From Archangium_A sp035910535 (GTDB taxonomy: Bacteria > Myxococcota > Myxococcia > Myxococcales > Myxococcaceae): 64,000 nucleotides of DNA. Made by a program: the position numbers and the translations under genes. The notes under the pieces were generated by a model. That model ran no database searches, was not told the DNA's origin, and was given only the letters and a program-made list of their open reading frames with translations. The stretch lies in NCBI GenBank assembly GCA_035910535.1, contig JAMHXF010000005.1, forward strand, positions 1 to 64,000, in the 5' to 3' direction. Positions within the stretch are counted from its first letter, which is position 1, and each line of letters begins with the position of its first letter. This document shows, piece after piece, positions 42,602-51,425 of the stretch.

Positions 42602-43684
42602 TCACCGCGTGTAGAGCTCTCGCCACACAGGCGCGAAGCGCGCACCTCCGTCGGGCCAGCGTGGCGACGCTCCAGACAACTCGAGCGAGCTATGCGGGTT
42701 GCCCGCGTCGGCGTCGGTGGTGAGGCGCTGAGAGCCGTACGGCGGCTGCGCCACGTCGACGTCGAACGGTGTGCCGGGGAGCATCATCGCGCTGAACGCC
42801 GCGAGGTGCCCTGCGTGCTGCCCGTCGCGCTCGTGCGTGAAGCCCCAGAAGCGCGCGCGCGGCGTCAGCGACGGCTCGGTGAGCCACGCCTGGTTGGTGT
42901 CGAGCGGCCCGCTGAGCATCACCACGCGCGCGACCTCGCGCTTGAGGCCGACGAGCCCCGCGGTGCTGGCGCCGTGAGAAATGCCCGACATGACGATGGT
43001 GTCCCAGCGGAGCGCGCCACCTTCGAGGAACCAACCCCAGTCGCCCTGCGGGTGTTGCGCTGCGAGGCGCTCGAGCATCTTCACCGCGCGCGCCTCGATG
43101 CTCTCGTTGCGGCTGATGGCGATGACACTCGAGCGGTCGACGCCGTCGAAGGCCTCGAGGCGACACCCGCCGATGTCGGCGCCGCAGTTGCCCACGCCAT
43201 AGTCCGACACGTAGCAGGGGCTGATGACGTGGAAGCCATACGACGCGAGCAGCGCGTTGTGCGCCGCAGAGCCACACGTCGTCGGCGCACCTGCTCCATG
43301 GAGGTAGATGACGAGCTGCCCCCGCGACGCCACGCGCGTGTCGAGCGCCGCTAACTGCTGCCCATTGGCGCGCCCGGCGTCAGGAGGCGCTGCCTCGGCG
43401 GGCCGGAACTGAAACGAATGGAGCTGCGGGTTGGTGCGGTCGACCTGCAACGCGCGACCTGCGTCAGCCGCACCGGCGTCGACTGCACCCGCGTCAGCGA
43501 CCCCTGCGTCGGTCACGCCTGCATCATCGAAGCCCGCGTCGATGACTGCACCCGCATCCATGGCGAGCCCCGCATCTTCGAGCACCACACCGCCGTCGAA
43601 CTCCACGCTGGCGTCGGCCTCCTCGGACAGCTCCGCACACGAAGCCAGCAGCACCACGCACCACAGACGCACGAGTCGACGCAT
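42602..43684 (-). CDS. Alpha/beta-hydrolase-like lipoprotein with Asp-Ala-Gly spacer
   Basis: 360 aa from the ATG at 43684. Signal peptide with lipobox L-A-S-C (Cys16), then a spacer of repeated V-D-A-G/A-D-A-G units (about residues 28-75) typical of myxobacterial surface lipoproteins. The catalytic part has Y-L-H-G-A-G-A near residue 128 and the nucleophile elbow G-I-S-H-G near residue 243, the G-x-S-x-G of alpha/beta hydrolases, in the BPSS1187-like arrangement. Several Cys pairs suggest disulfides and an extracytoplasmic site. Substrate unknown. 24 bp separates it from the cupin lipoprotein on the same strand. Confidence 0.78.
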   Translation of the reverse strand: MRRLVRLWCVVLLASCAELSEEADASVEFDGGVVLEDAGLAMDAGAVIDAGFDDAGVTDAGVADAGAVDAGAADAGRALQVDRTNPQLHSFQFRPAEAAPPDAGRANGQQLAALDTRVASRGQLVIYLHGAGAPTTCGSAAHNALLASYGFHVISPCYVSDYGVGNCGADIGGCRLEAFDGVDRSSVIAISRNESIEARAVKMLERLAAQHPQGDWGWFLEGGALRWDTIVMSGISHGASTAGLVGLKREVARVVMLSGPLDTNQAWLTEPSLTPRARFWGFTHERDGQHAGHLAAFSAMMLPGTPFDVDVAQPPYGSQRLTTDADAGNPHSSLELSGASPRWPDGGARFAPVWRELYTR

Positions 43685-43703
43685 GAGGCCTTTCTGGCGC
43701 GCG

Positions 43704-44453
43704 CTATGGAGCGAGACAACCACCATCAGGTGCGTCGGTCGTATCGATGAGCTGCAGCGACTCACCCACGAGGCGGTAGCGGCGGCGCGTCGAACACACG
43801 AGCGCGTCGTCGGCGATGACTTCATTGATGGCGATGACCTGCCGAGCCGCAGGTGTGCCGACAGCGAACTCGCGCGAAGGAAAGCCGAGCTGATGCGTGG
43901 GCGAACCAGCGTCGCCACCCCAGTGCGTCAACGTGCCCTCGGACCACGTCGTCTCGCCGGTGAACTCCGTCGTCAGCAGCGGCACGAGGCCCTTCTTTCC
44001 CAGCAACCACGCCGTGGTCACGACGTTCGCCGGGCAGCCAGAACCGAGAATTCGCATCACGCGCACGACATCGGGCCGCACCACGTCGACGGTGAAGGTC
44101 TCGAGCGCGTCGGGGACAACGTAGCGGCGCACGTCGGCTCCGGTGACTTCGAAGCCGCCGTTACGTTCGCGCACCGTCACGGTGACACGCCGCGGCTGCT
44201 TCAAAGCCACGATGGTCAACGTCGCCGGTTTGTAGCGGTGCGTGTCGTCGGCTCCCGGAGGCGCCAACATCACGAACTGCTCGACACCTTCTTCACCCCG
44301 CGCGCGAATGACTACGAAGAGCGGAACCTCGGGGGTCAGCTCGAGCCGCAGGGTGTGGCCGACGGGCAGCGGAACAGGCTCGGCGTGCGCGATGACCGCC
44401 GAGCAGACGACAAAGATGAGGACGGAGAGCCGCACTGCACCTCGCCAACGCAA
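43704..44453 (-). CDS. Secreted hypothetical protein
   Basis: 249 aa with a signal peptide (hydrophobic residues ~9-22, A-H-A cleavage). The mature protein is beta-rich, with strand-like alternations such as H-T-L-R-L-E-L-T-P-E-V-P-L-F-V-V-I and R-R-V-T-V-T-V-R-E-R, and contains two to three cysteines near G-S-G-C-P and at the end. No recognised family or catalytic motif. It lies 19 bp upstream of the hydrolase lipoprotein gene and directly after preA (stop and start are adjacent), so it may share transcripts with both. Confidence 0.65.
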   Translation of the reverse strand: MRWRGAVRLSVLIFVVCSAVIAHAEPVPLPVGHTLRLELTPEVPLFVVIRARGEEGVEQFVMLAPPGADDTHRYKPATLTIVALKQPRRVTVTVRERNGGFEVTGADVRRYVVPDALETFTVDVVRPDVVRVMRILGSGCPANVVTTAWLLGKKGLVPLLTTEFTGETTWSEGTLTHWGGDAGSPTHQLGFPSREFAVGTPAARQVIAINEVIADDALVCSTRRRYRLVGESLQLIDTTDAPDGGCLAP

Positions 44454-45842
44454 CTACTTTGCCAACCCTCGCTTCTTGAGCGTCGACTCCATTGCGCCGG
44501 GGTTGATGTCTCGCCCCTGCGCGACGCGGTCGTTCCACGTCTCGTGGTGGCCGATGGTGCCGGCCACTTCTTGCATCGTGATGGTCCCCGGTACCGGGCA
44601 CACCAGGTGGCACAGGTTGCAGCCCACGCACTCCACGTCGTCGATGACGGGGAGGAACCGGCCCACCGCGCCGGCGGCCTTCACCGGCACTTCAGGAATC
44701 ACCGCCGGAATGTGCGTGTGGCCCGCCTTCACGTGCTCTTCGTGCGTGCGGCCGGGAATCAAGATGCACTGATGCGCGCCGTCCATGCAGGCGACGGTGC
44801 ACAGGTTGCAGCCGATGCACGTGTCCGGGTTGATGCGCGCCTTGAGGTTGTAGTTGAGGTCGAGCTCGCCCCATTCGGCGTACGCGCCGACGGCCTGACC
44901 GCGCAGCTCAGACACCGACTTCATGCCCTTGCTGTCGAGGAAGTCAGACAGGCCCTCAATCATGTCTTCGACGATGCGGTAGCCGTAGTGCATCACCGCC
45001 GTGCAGACCTGCACCGACGTCGCGCCCAGGGCGATGAACTCGGCCGCGTCGCGCCAGTTCGAAATGCCGCCGATGCCGGAGATGGCCATGTGCTTCGTCG
45101 CCGGGTTCTTCGCGAGCTGGCTCATCATGTAGAGCGCGATGGGCTTGACCGCCGGGCCGCAGTAACCGCCGTTGGTCGACTGCGTGCCGACGCGCGGGTT
45201 GGGCACCATGCGATCGAGGTCGACGCCGAGCAGCGACTTGATGGTGTTGATGAGCGAAATCGCCGGAGCGCCACCACGCGCCGCCGCTTCACCGGGCTCG
45301 TTGATGTCGCCGGTGTTCGGCGTGAGCTTGATGATGACGGGCGTCTTTGCGTACTCCATCGCCCAGCGGGTGATCTCCTCGAGCACCTTGGGTTCCTGGC
45401 CGACGGCGCTGCCCATGCCGCGCTCGCACATGCCGTGCGGGCAACCGAAGTTCAGCTCCAGGCCATCGCAGCCGGTGTCTTCGGCGCGCTTGATGATCTC
45501 CTTCCAGTTCTCTTTCGTCTCGACCATCAGCGACGCGATGATGGTGTTCTTCGGGTACCGCTTCTTGACCTCGTACATCTCCTTGAGGTTCACCTCGAGC
45601 GGGCGGTCGGTGATGAGCTCGATGTTGTTGAGCCCCATCATTCGCGTGTTGCCGTAGTCGTTGCTCCAGAAGCGCGAGGTCACGTTGGTGACCGGGTCGC
45701 CCAGCGTCTTCCAGACCGCGCCGCCCCACCCTGCGTCGAACGCACGCATGATTTGAGGCCCTGAATTCGCCGGCGGCGCCGACGCCAGCCAGAACGGGTT
45801 CGGAGACTTGATGCCGCAGAAGTCGATGCTCAGATCAGCCAT
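44454..45842 (-). CDS. preA: NAD-dependent dihydropyrimidine dehydrogenase, catalytic subunit
   Basis: 462 aa. With PreT it reduces uracil and thymine to 5,6-dihydro forms, the first step of reductive pyrimidine degradation. The N-terminal ~320 residues are the FMN TIM barrel of dihydroorotate-dehydrogenase type: N-P-F-W-L-A-S-A-P-P near residue 15, G-L-E-L-N-F-G-C-P-H-G near 140, G-I-G-G-I-S near 257. The C-terminal part has two 4Fe-4S motifs, C-I-G-C-N-L-C-T-V-A-C and C-V-G-C-N-L-C-H-L-V-C-P. It starts 3 nt after the preT stop, in the same operon. Confidence 0.95.
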   Translation of the reverse strand: MADLSIDFCGIKSPNPFWLASAPPANSGPQIMRAFDAGWGGAVWKTLGDPVTNVTSRFWSNDYGNTRMMGLNNIELITDRPLEVNLKEMYEVKKRYPKNTIIASLMVETKENWKEIIKRAEDTGCDGLELNFGCPHGMCERGMGSAVGQEPKVLEEITRWAMEYAKTPVIIKLTPNTGDINEPGEAAARGGAPAISLINTIKSLLGVDLDRMVPNPRVGTQSTNGGYCGPAVKPIALYMMSQLAKNPATKHMAISGIGGISNWRDAAEFIALGATSVQVCTAVMHYGYRIVEDMIEGLSDFLDSKGMKSVSELRGQAVGAYAEWGELDLNYNLKARINPDTCIGCNLCTVACMDGAHQCILIPGRTHEEHVKAGHTHIPAVIPEVPVKAAGAVGRFLPVIDDVECVGCNLCHLVCPVPGTITMQEVAGTIGHHETWNDRVAQGRDINPGAMESTLKKRGLAK

Positions 45843-45845
45843 TGC

Positions 45846-47195
45846 TCACTTGCCCCCGAGCGCGCGCACGATGTCACGCACTGCGATTTTTGCTTCCTGC
45901 ACGGCGTTGACGACTTCCTTGCCGCCGTTCACACAGTCGCCGCCGCTCCACACCTTGTCGTTGCCGGTGCGATGCGTCGCCGCGTCGACCACCACGCGGC
46001 CTTTCTTGTCGAGCGCCACGCCGGCGAACGCCTTCACCACCTCGGTCGCCGTCGCCTGGCCGATGGCCAACGCCACCAGCTCCGCCGAGAGCTGCTCTTC
46101 ACCACCGACCACCGGCTTGCCGTTCTCGGTGTGTGAGAGCGTCACGCTGATCAACTTGCCGCTCGCGTCGCGCTGCAGCTTCGTCAACGCGCGGTTCTCG
46201 ACCAACCGAACGCCGCTCTCACGCGCGTGCGCGAGCTCGTGTTCGTAGCCAGACATGTCGGCTTCCGAGCGTCGGTACACCATCGCCACGTCGTCAATGC
46301 CGAGCAGCTTGAGCTCGTGCGCGATGTCGAGCGCCGTGTTGCCACCGCCGATGACCAACGCGCGCTTCACGTGCTCGAGCGTCAGCTTCGGGTCGGCCTT
46401 GATGCGCTCGATGAGGTCGACGGCTCCCCACACGCCTTCGCCGTGTTCACCGTCGACGCCGAGCCCCGAATCAGGCCCGAGCCCCAGCCCGAGGAACACC
46501 GCGTCGTAGTCGCTGAGCAGCGTGCCGGCAGAGACCTGCCCTTTGCCCGCCGAGCCCGCGACGACCTCCACGCCGCTCTTCAGCTCGATGTCACCGAGCG
46601 AGAAGACCCACGCGATCTCCTGCAGCGCCTGATCAGCCGACTGCTTGTACGGCGCGATGCCGAGCGTGTTGAGCCCGCCGGGCACGAGCTTGCGTTCGAA
46701 GATGACGCTCTTGTGGCCTTCGAGCGCCAACAGCCCCGCCGCGGCGATCGACGCCGGCCCCGCGCCGATGATGGCGACCGTCTTGCCGCTCGGCTGCTTG
46801 CGCGGCGCCATGAGCGTCTCGAGCGAGCGCGACGTCAGCGTGGTCTCGGTGGCGAAGCGCTGCAGCCGCCCGATGGCGATCGGCTCGCGACCCCACGCGT
46901 TGTAGACGCACGCGCCAGCGCACAGCACTTCGACCGGGCACACGCGCGCGCACGACGCGCCGAGAATGTTCTCTTTGAGAATGGTGCGCGCAGCGCCGGT
47001 CGTGTTGCCGGTGCTGATCTTGTGAATGAAGTTGGGAATGTCGATGCCCGTGGGGCACGCCTTGATGCAGGGCGCGTCGACGCAATACAGGCACCGGTTG
47101 GCTTCGGTGACGGCCTCAGGGGCCGAGTACGCAGGCTTCTTTTCGCTGAAGCGCTGCTCGAGTCTGCCGCTTGGCAGAACGGGAAGAGGGTGCAT
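45846..47195 (-). CDS. preT: NAD-dependent dihydropyrimidine dehydrogenase, electron-transfer subunit
   Basis: 449 aa from the ATG at 47195, chosen because GGAGG lies 7 nt upstream; a longer frame adds 23 residues without family character. It takes electrons from NAD(P)H through FAD and iron-sulfur clusters to PreA. N-terminal cysteine motifs C-L-Y-C-V-D-A-P-C-I-K-A-C-P and C-A-R-V-C-P-V-E-V-L-C hold the clusters. The FAD motif I-I-G-A-G-P-A-S-I-A-A-A and the NAD(P) motif V-I-G-G-G-N-T-A-L-D-I-A are intact, as in GltD-type oxidoreductases. First gene of the preT-preA pair. Confidence 0.93.
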   Translation of the reverse strand: MHPLPVLPSGRLEQRFSEKKPAYSAPEAVTEANRCLYCVDAPCIKACPTGIDIPNFIHKISTGNTTGAARTILKENILGASCARVCPVEVLCAGACVYNAWGREPIAIGRLQRFATETTLTSRSLETLMAPRKQPSGKTVAIIGAGPASIAAAGLLALEGHKSVIFERKLVPGGLNTLGIAPYKQSADQALQEIAWVFSLGDIELKSGVEVVAGSAGKGQVSAGTLLSDYDAVFLGLGLGPDSGLGVDGEHGEGVWGAVDLIERIKADPKLTLEHVKRALVIGGGNTALDIAHELKLLGIDDVAMVYRRSEADMSGYEHELAHARESGVRLVENRALTKLQRDASGKLISVTLSHTENGKPVVGGEEQLSAELVALAIGQATATEVVKAFAGVALDKKGRVVVDAATHRTGNDKVWSGGDCVNGGKEVVNAVQEAKIAVRDIVRALGGK

Positions 47196-47305
47196 CAAAC
47201 CTCCGTTGAACAAGGAATGGTGAGGGAACCCGGGAGGGTCGCCCGCGAGATCCATCTGTGTCAACGACGGTGGTTGACGCGTCGCGACGCAAGTACGATT
47301 TTCCC

Positions 47306-48226
47306 ATGCGCTGCGCGTTGCTGCTTTCCCTGCTCACCACCGCTGCTCTCGGAGACACCATGAAAGACGACGTGCTGCGCCACGCGGCGTTGATGGAGCA
47401 GCTGCGTGCGTCGGCGCCGGGAGAGAGCGCCATCGCGACCGCGTTGCTCGCGCGGCTCCTGAGCGATGCGCAATGGCTCGCGGTGTTGCGCTCGGGTCAG
47501 AAGGCGACGTTGTACCTGCCGTACTTTGGCGCCGCCGACCTGGCGATGGCCGACGCAGCGAGACGCGCGACCGACGGCTCGTCGCTCAGCGGTTTCTTCG
47601 GGAGCGGTGAGGTGCCGTTGCCCGCGGGGAGCTCGTTGAAGCGCGAAGACACCTACGGCGCGCTGACGGTGCGGTGGATTGAGGGCGCGCTGCCGTGGGC
47701 TGTCGCGGAGGCGAAGCCGGTGCGCGCGCCGCCGGTGAAGCCGCCGCCCATCGACGTCGACCCGCTGCTCACGAAGAACCTCGCGCATGTGAGCAGCAAG
47801 GCGGCGGTGCGCGTTTCGCTCAAGCCGGCGCTGCGTGCGTACGCCCGCCAGCTCGCGCAGCAGCGCGACCCTTCAACGTTGTCCTTCGACGTCGCGGTGA
47901 GCACAGACATCGTTGCGTGTGAGCGCGCGTTCCTCGAGGGCGTCGCGAAAGACCTGAAAGACGGCACCATGAAGGTCGTCACCCGGTACCGCCGCCATGG
48001 CTTCACCGAGCTCTTCACGAATTTTCCGAAGTACGAGGCGCAGGTGACCAGCTGGCGTGTCGAAGGCGCGCACACCTTGTTCTTCAAGTACCGCTTGCCG
48101 ACGTCACACCTGCCACCGCTCGACGTCGAGTACCACGTGAACGACGGCGGCGCGGCGTACTTCGAGTACCAGTGTCAGCTGCCGCAGCGCTCGCTGGTCG
48201 ATGTGTACGTGCACGGCGAGGCGTGA
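47306..48226 (+). CDS. Secreted hypothetical protein
   Basis: 306 aa from the ATG at 47306, which begins a signal peptide (M-R-C-A-L-L-L-S-L-L-T-T-A-A-L-G); the in-frame extension upstream has none. The mature protein has an N-terminal helical part, a Pro-rich hinge (A-P-P-V-K-P-P-P-I-D near 155) and a C-terminal alpha/beta part with R-Y-R-R-H-G-F-T-E-L-F near 232 and aromatic strands towards the end. No family recognised. Divergent from preT with about 110 bp between the starts. Confidence 0.68.
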   Translation: MRCALLLSLLTTAALGDTMKDDVLRHAALMEQLRASAPGESAIATALLARLLSDAQWLAVLRSGQKATLYLPYFGAADLAMADAARRATDGSSLSGFFGSGEVPLPAGSSLKREDTYGALTVRWIEGALPWAVAEAKPVRAPPVKPPPIDVDPLLTKNLAHVSSKAAVRVSLKPALRAYARQLAQQRDPSTLSFDVAVSTDIVACERAFLEGVAKDLKDGTMKVVTRYRRHGFTELFTNFPKYEAQVTSWRVEGAHTLFFKYRLPTSHLPPLDVEYHVNDGGAAYFEYQCQLPQRSLVDVYVHGEA

Positions 48227-48239
48227 GCTTCAGCCCTTC

Positions 48240-48380
48240 GCGAGTGCACGAAAACGCTCGCTCAACTGGTCTCGAAAGACCTTGAGTTCCGCAGCGTCGA
48301 CAGGGCGCGCGCGCCTGGATTTCTCGCAAGAAAGAGATGATTTTCGGAGGGACGACGCGCGGATCAAAGTGCCCGGTCAT
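48240..48380 (-). pseudogene. Small basic protein, apparently frameshifted
   Basis: An ATG at 48380, overlapping the 3' end of the upstream gene, begins M-T-G-H-F-D-P-R-V-V-P-P-K-I-I-S-F-L-R-E-I-Q. The frame then loses coding character, while the next frame gives R-P-V-D-A-A-E-L-K-V-F-R-D-Q-L-S-E-R-F and a stop just after A-L-A-K-G near 48233. The change happens in a GCGCGCGC run near 48310-48320. Joined, they would be a ~50-aa helical protein. Either a real frameshift or an assembly error in the GC repeat. Confidence 0.4.
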
Positions 48381-48681
48381 ACGCCTCCTGCGAGGGCCAT
48401 GGCAGCAGCGGCAAGCCCATCAACCACGCCCAGCGCTCGCGCGCTCTTCCGAGATGACGCGTCAGGTGCGGCCACAACCCGGCGATGTCGGCGGGCGTCA
48501 CGAACAGCCAGACATCGCGGGTGTTCGCCTCACGCAACAACGCACCCATCCAGTACGCACGGGTGGCTGTGTCTTCAGACGACAGGTTGCGATGCAAGTC
48601 AGCGACGGTCGCGTCAACCCACCACAGGAAATAGGGGCGATGCGCCGGGTCGCGGAGCGCTTCTGTGGTGGGCGGCAACAT
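48364..48681 (-). CDS. Conserved hypothetical protein
   Basis: 105 aa from the ATG at 48681 (M-L-P-P-T-T-E-A-L-R-D). Tryptophan-rich: P-Y-F-L-W-W-V-D-A-T-V-A-D-L-H near residue 22, then R-A-Y-W-M-G-A-L-L-R-E-A-N-T-R-D-V-W-L-F-V near 45 and R-E-R-W-A-W-L-M-G-L near 82. I recognise this as a widespread small family without a known function; in several genomes it pairs with a second small gene, which fits the frameshifted ORF directly after it. No signal peptide or membrane helix. Toxin-antitoxin-like behaviour is conceivable but unsupported. Confidence 0.65.
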   Translation of the reverse strand: MLPPTTEALRDPAHRPYFLWWVDATVADLHRNLSSEDTATRAYWMGALLREANTRDVWLFVTPADIAGLWPHLTRHLGRARERWAWLMGLPLLPWPSQEAYDRAL

Positions 48682-48719
48682 CGCGCGGCAGCGTACAACA
48701 CCTGTCATAACGCCGCGCC

Positions 48720-50432
48720 GTGCGTCTCTTCGTCGCCGTGGTGTTGCTGCTGTGCGCAGCGTGCATTCCCAAGCGGGTCAACTGGAGAGAGGTCGACGCG
48801 CGCGCTGATCATTCGACGCTGCGTCACACCCCGGCCGGCGACGTCATCGGCTTCGTCGAGCAAGACGGCACGCTGGCGTGGCTCGGCCTTCCGTACGCGC
48901 AACCACCCGTCGGCCCGCTGCGCTGGAGAGCGCCGAGGCCCGTCGCGAAGTTCGAGGCAGCGCTCGCCTTCAGCGCCACGAAGTACGGCCCGCAGTGCCC
49001 GCAGCTCGACGCGGCGGGCGCCTTCACCGGCGACGAGGCGTGCCTCACGCTCAACGTCTCGGCGCGCTCCATCGACGACTCGAAGCGCCCGGTGATGGTG
49101 TGGCTCCACGGCGGCGGCAACAGCATCGGCACCGCGAACTCGTATGTGCTCCGCAACCTCGCGCGGCGCTACGGCGTGGTGGTGGTCAGCGTGAACTACC
49201 GCCTCGGGGTGCTCGGGTGGTTTCGTCACCCGTCGCTCACCAGCGCCCTCGACACCCCGGCAGACGCGAGCGGCAACTTCGGCACGCTCGACGTCATCGA
49301 AGCGCTCAAGTGGGTGCGCACCAACATCACGTCTTTCGGCGGTGACCCCGACAACGTCACCGTCTTCGGAGAATCAGCCGGAGGCTCCAACGTGTTCGCG
49401 CTGCTCGCCTCACCGCTGGCGACGGGGCTGTACCAGCGCGCGGCAATTCAAAGCGGCCTGCCTTCGTCGAACACGCTCGCGGAAGCGACGAACTTCATCG
49501 ACGACGCCGCGCCCGGCCTCACCAACAGCGCGAACGAGGTGTTGCTGCAGCAGCTCATGTCCGACGGCAAGGCCGCCGACCGCGCGAGCGCGAAGCCGTT
49601 GCTCGAAAAAATCGCCCCGCCCGACGTCGCCAACTACCTGCGCAGCCGCACCGCAGAGCAATTGCTGACGCCGCTCCAAGGCGCGCCGCTCGGCATGTAC
49701 GAAGCGCCGCAGCTGCTGCGCGACGGACACGTCTTGCCGACCGGGCCCATCATCGAAGCGCTGGCGCGAGGCCCGCGCGTGCCGGTGCTGCTCGGCACGC
49801 ACCGCGATGAATTCAAACGCTTCGCGCAGGGCGACAAAGACGAAGCCGCGCGCTTCCCCGGGTTCTCGGTGCCGTACGAGCCGGCCTTCGTGCGCGACAT
49901 GCAGCTGCTCTCGGCGTTGTGGAAGGAGCGCGGCGCCGACGCCCCAGCAGCCGCGCTGCAACCCAACGCGTGGCTCTACCGCTTCGACTGGAACCAGGAG
50001 CGCTCGGTGACCTTCGCGGAGCTGCCGCAAGCGCTCAGCACCACCTACGGCACCGACGTGGGCTTCGTGCTCGGCGACGAGGCGGGCGAGCTCGACGTCT
50101 TCAACCTCGCCACGCCCGAGAGCGAGCGCGGTCGCGTGAAGTTGTCGCGCGCGATGGTCTCGTACTGGGTGCAGTTCGCAAAGACGGGCGCACCGGGCCG
50201 CGGCGTCGAGAACGACTTGCCGCTGTGGGAGCCGAGTGGTGAGGGCCACCGCTTCATGGTCTTCGACGACAGCCTGCGCATGGAGCAGGGCCGCGAGCCG
50301 CTCGAGAGCATCGAGGCGAGGCTGTGGAATGACGCCTCGTTCTCGAGCGACGCCGAGCGCTGCAAAACTGCCTACAAGCTCTTCAAGGTCGTCGGCGCAG
50401 GAACACCGCAACGCTGCTCGAGGGGGAACTGA
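48720..50432 (+). CDS. Carboxylesterase (type B) lipoprotein
   Basis: 570 aa from a GTG at 48720. N-terminal lipoprotein signal with L-C-A-A-C and cysteine at residue 15. The type-B carboxylesterase fold is clear: G-L-P-Y-A-Q-P-P-V-G-P-L-R-W near residue 57, E-A-C-L-T-L-N-V, the oxyanion loop V-W-L-H-G-G-G-N, then N-F-G-T-L-D-V-I-E-A-L-K-W-V and the nucleophile elbow F-G-E-S-A-G-G-S. Esters are the expected substrates; physiological ones are unknown. It lies in the cell envelope. The stop shares one base with the start of the bestrophin gene (TGATG). Confidence 0.9.
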   Translation: MRLFVAVVLLLCAACIPKRVNWREVDARADHSTLRHTPAGDVIGFVEQDGTLAWLGLPYAQPPVGPLRWRAPRPVAKFEAALAFSATKYGPQCPQLDAAGAFTGDEACLTLNVSARSIDDSKRPVMVWLHGGGNSIGTANSYVLRNLARRYGVVVVSVNYRLGVLGWFRHPSLTSALDTPADASGNFGTLDVIEALKWVRTNITSFGGDPDNVTVFGESAGGSNVFALLASPLATGLYQRAAIQSGLPSSNTLAEATNFIDDAAPGLTNSANEVLLQQLMSDGKAADRASAKPLLEKIAPPDVANYLRSRTAEQLLTPLQGAPLGMYEAPQLLRDGHVLPTGPIIEALARGPRVPVLLGTHRDEFKRFAQGDKDEAARFPGFSVPYEPAFVRDMQLLSALWKERGADAPAAALQPNAWLYRFDWNQERSVTFAELPQALSTTYGTDVGFVLGDEAGELDVFNLATPESERGRVKLSRAMVSYWVQFAKTGAPGRGVENDLPLWEPSGEGHRFMVFDDSLRMEQGREPLESIEARLWNDASFSSDAERCKTAYKLFKVVGAGTPQRCSRGN

Positions 50433-51418
50433 TGCACACCGGCAGGTACTACACGGCGATAGAAATCTTCTTCTGGACGCTGCGCGAGACGTTCGCCTTC
50501 ATCTTCATCGCCGCGCTCCCGGCCATCGCGTGGGCCGGCTATGGCCACACGTGGTTGTCGATTCCGTGGCAGCCCGTCGCGCTCGTCGGCACTGCGGTCG
50601 CGTTCGTCACCGGTTTCAAGAACAACGCCGCGTACGGCCGCTTGTGGGAGGCGCGACAAATCTGGGGCGGCATCGTGAACGTGAGCCGCACTTGGGCGGT
50701 GCAGGTGCTCGACATGCCGACCAGCCCGCTCGAGGTGAAGCGCACGCTCGTGAACAGGCACGTCGCGTGGCTGACGGCGCTGCGCTTTCAGCTGCGTGAA
50801 GCGCGCCCGTGGGAGCACATCAAGACGCAGGCAGAGAACCTCGCGTACTCGAAGCGCTACGACGTGCCCGAGTGGCACAGCGAGCTGGCGACCGAGCTCA
50901 CGCCGCTGCTCTCTGACGACGAAACGGCGCACGTGCTCTCGAAGAAGAACCGCGCCACGCACCTGCTCGCCGCGCAGTCGAGGCACCTGCAGGAGCTCTC
51001 GGCGAAGGGTGAGCTGACGGAGCTGCGCTTCATCGAGCTCGAGCGCGCCGTCGCCGCGCTCTACGACTGTCAGGGCCGCGCCGAGCGCATCAAGAACTTC
51101 CCCTACCCGCGCCAGTTCGCGACGTTGAACACCTACTTCATCTGGATGCTGACGCTCTCGCTGCCGTTCGCGTTGATGCCGGAGCTCGCGAAGCTGGGGC
51201 CGCACTTCGTGTGGGCGACGATTCCCATCGCGTCGGCGGTCTCGTGGATCTTCCACATGCTCGACAAAATCGGTGAGGCCTCCGAGAACCCGTTCGAAGG
51301 CGGCCCCAACGACGTGCCCATCAGCACCATGGCGCGCGCTATCGAAATCGACTTGCGCGAGCTGCTCGGTGAAGTGCCGCCGGCGCCACTGCCGAGCCGC
51401 AACAACATCCAGATGTGA
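50432..51418 (+). CDS. Bestrophin-family (UPF0187) ion channel
   Basis: 328 aa, typical of bacterial bestrophins. Membrane helices near residues 18-37 and 45-62 are followed by the signature F-V-T-G-F-K-N-N-A-A-Y-G-R-L-W-E-A-R near 60-77, a long cytosolic helical section, and P-Y-P-R-Q-F near residue 228 before a second pair of helices. The C-terminal part has D-K-I-G-E-A-S-E-N-P-F-E-G-G-P-N-D-V-P, the acidic stretch conserved in the family. Characterised bacterial members are pentameric cation or anion channels. It begins at the esterase stop and is followed 7 bp later by an antiporter gene, forming a three-gene run. Confidence 0.92.
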   Translation: MHTGRYYTAIEIFFWTLRETFAFIFIAALPAIAWAGYGHTWLSIPWQPVALVGTAVAFVTGFKNNAAYGRLWEARQIWGGIVNVSRTWAVQVLDMPTSPLEVKRTLVNRHVAWLTALRFQLREARPWEHIKTQAENLAYSKRYDVPEWHSELATELTPLLSDDETAHVLSKKNRATHLLAAQSRHLQELSAKGELTELRFIELERAVAALYDCQGRAERIKNFPYPRQFATLNTYFIWMLTLSLPFALMPELAKLGPHFVWATIPIASAVSWIFHMLDKIGEASENPFEGGPNDVPISTMARAIEIDLRELLGEVPPAPLPSRNNIQM

Positions 51419-51425
51419 GTGAGCG

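Noticed and set aside
43431..45764. 777-codon open frame antisense to preA and neighbours
   Set aside because: Spans several real genes on the other strand and is rich in Arg, His, Ala and Val without domain features; a composition artefact.
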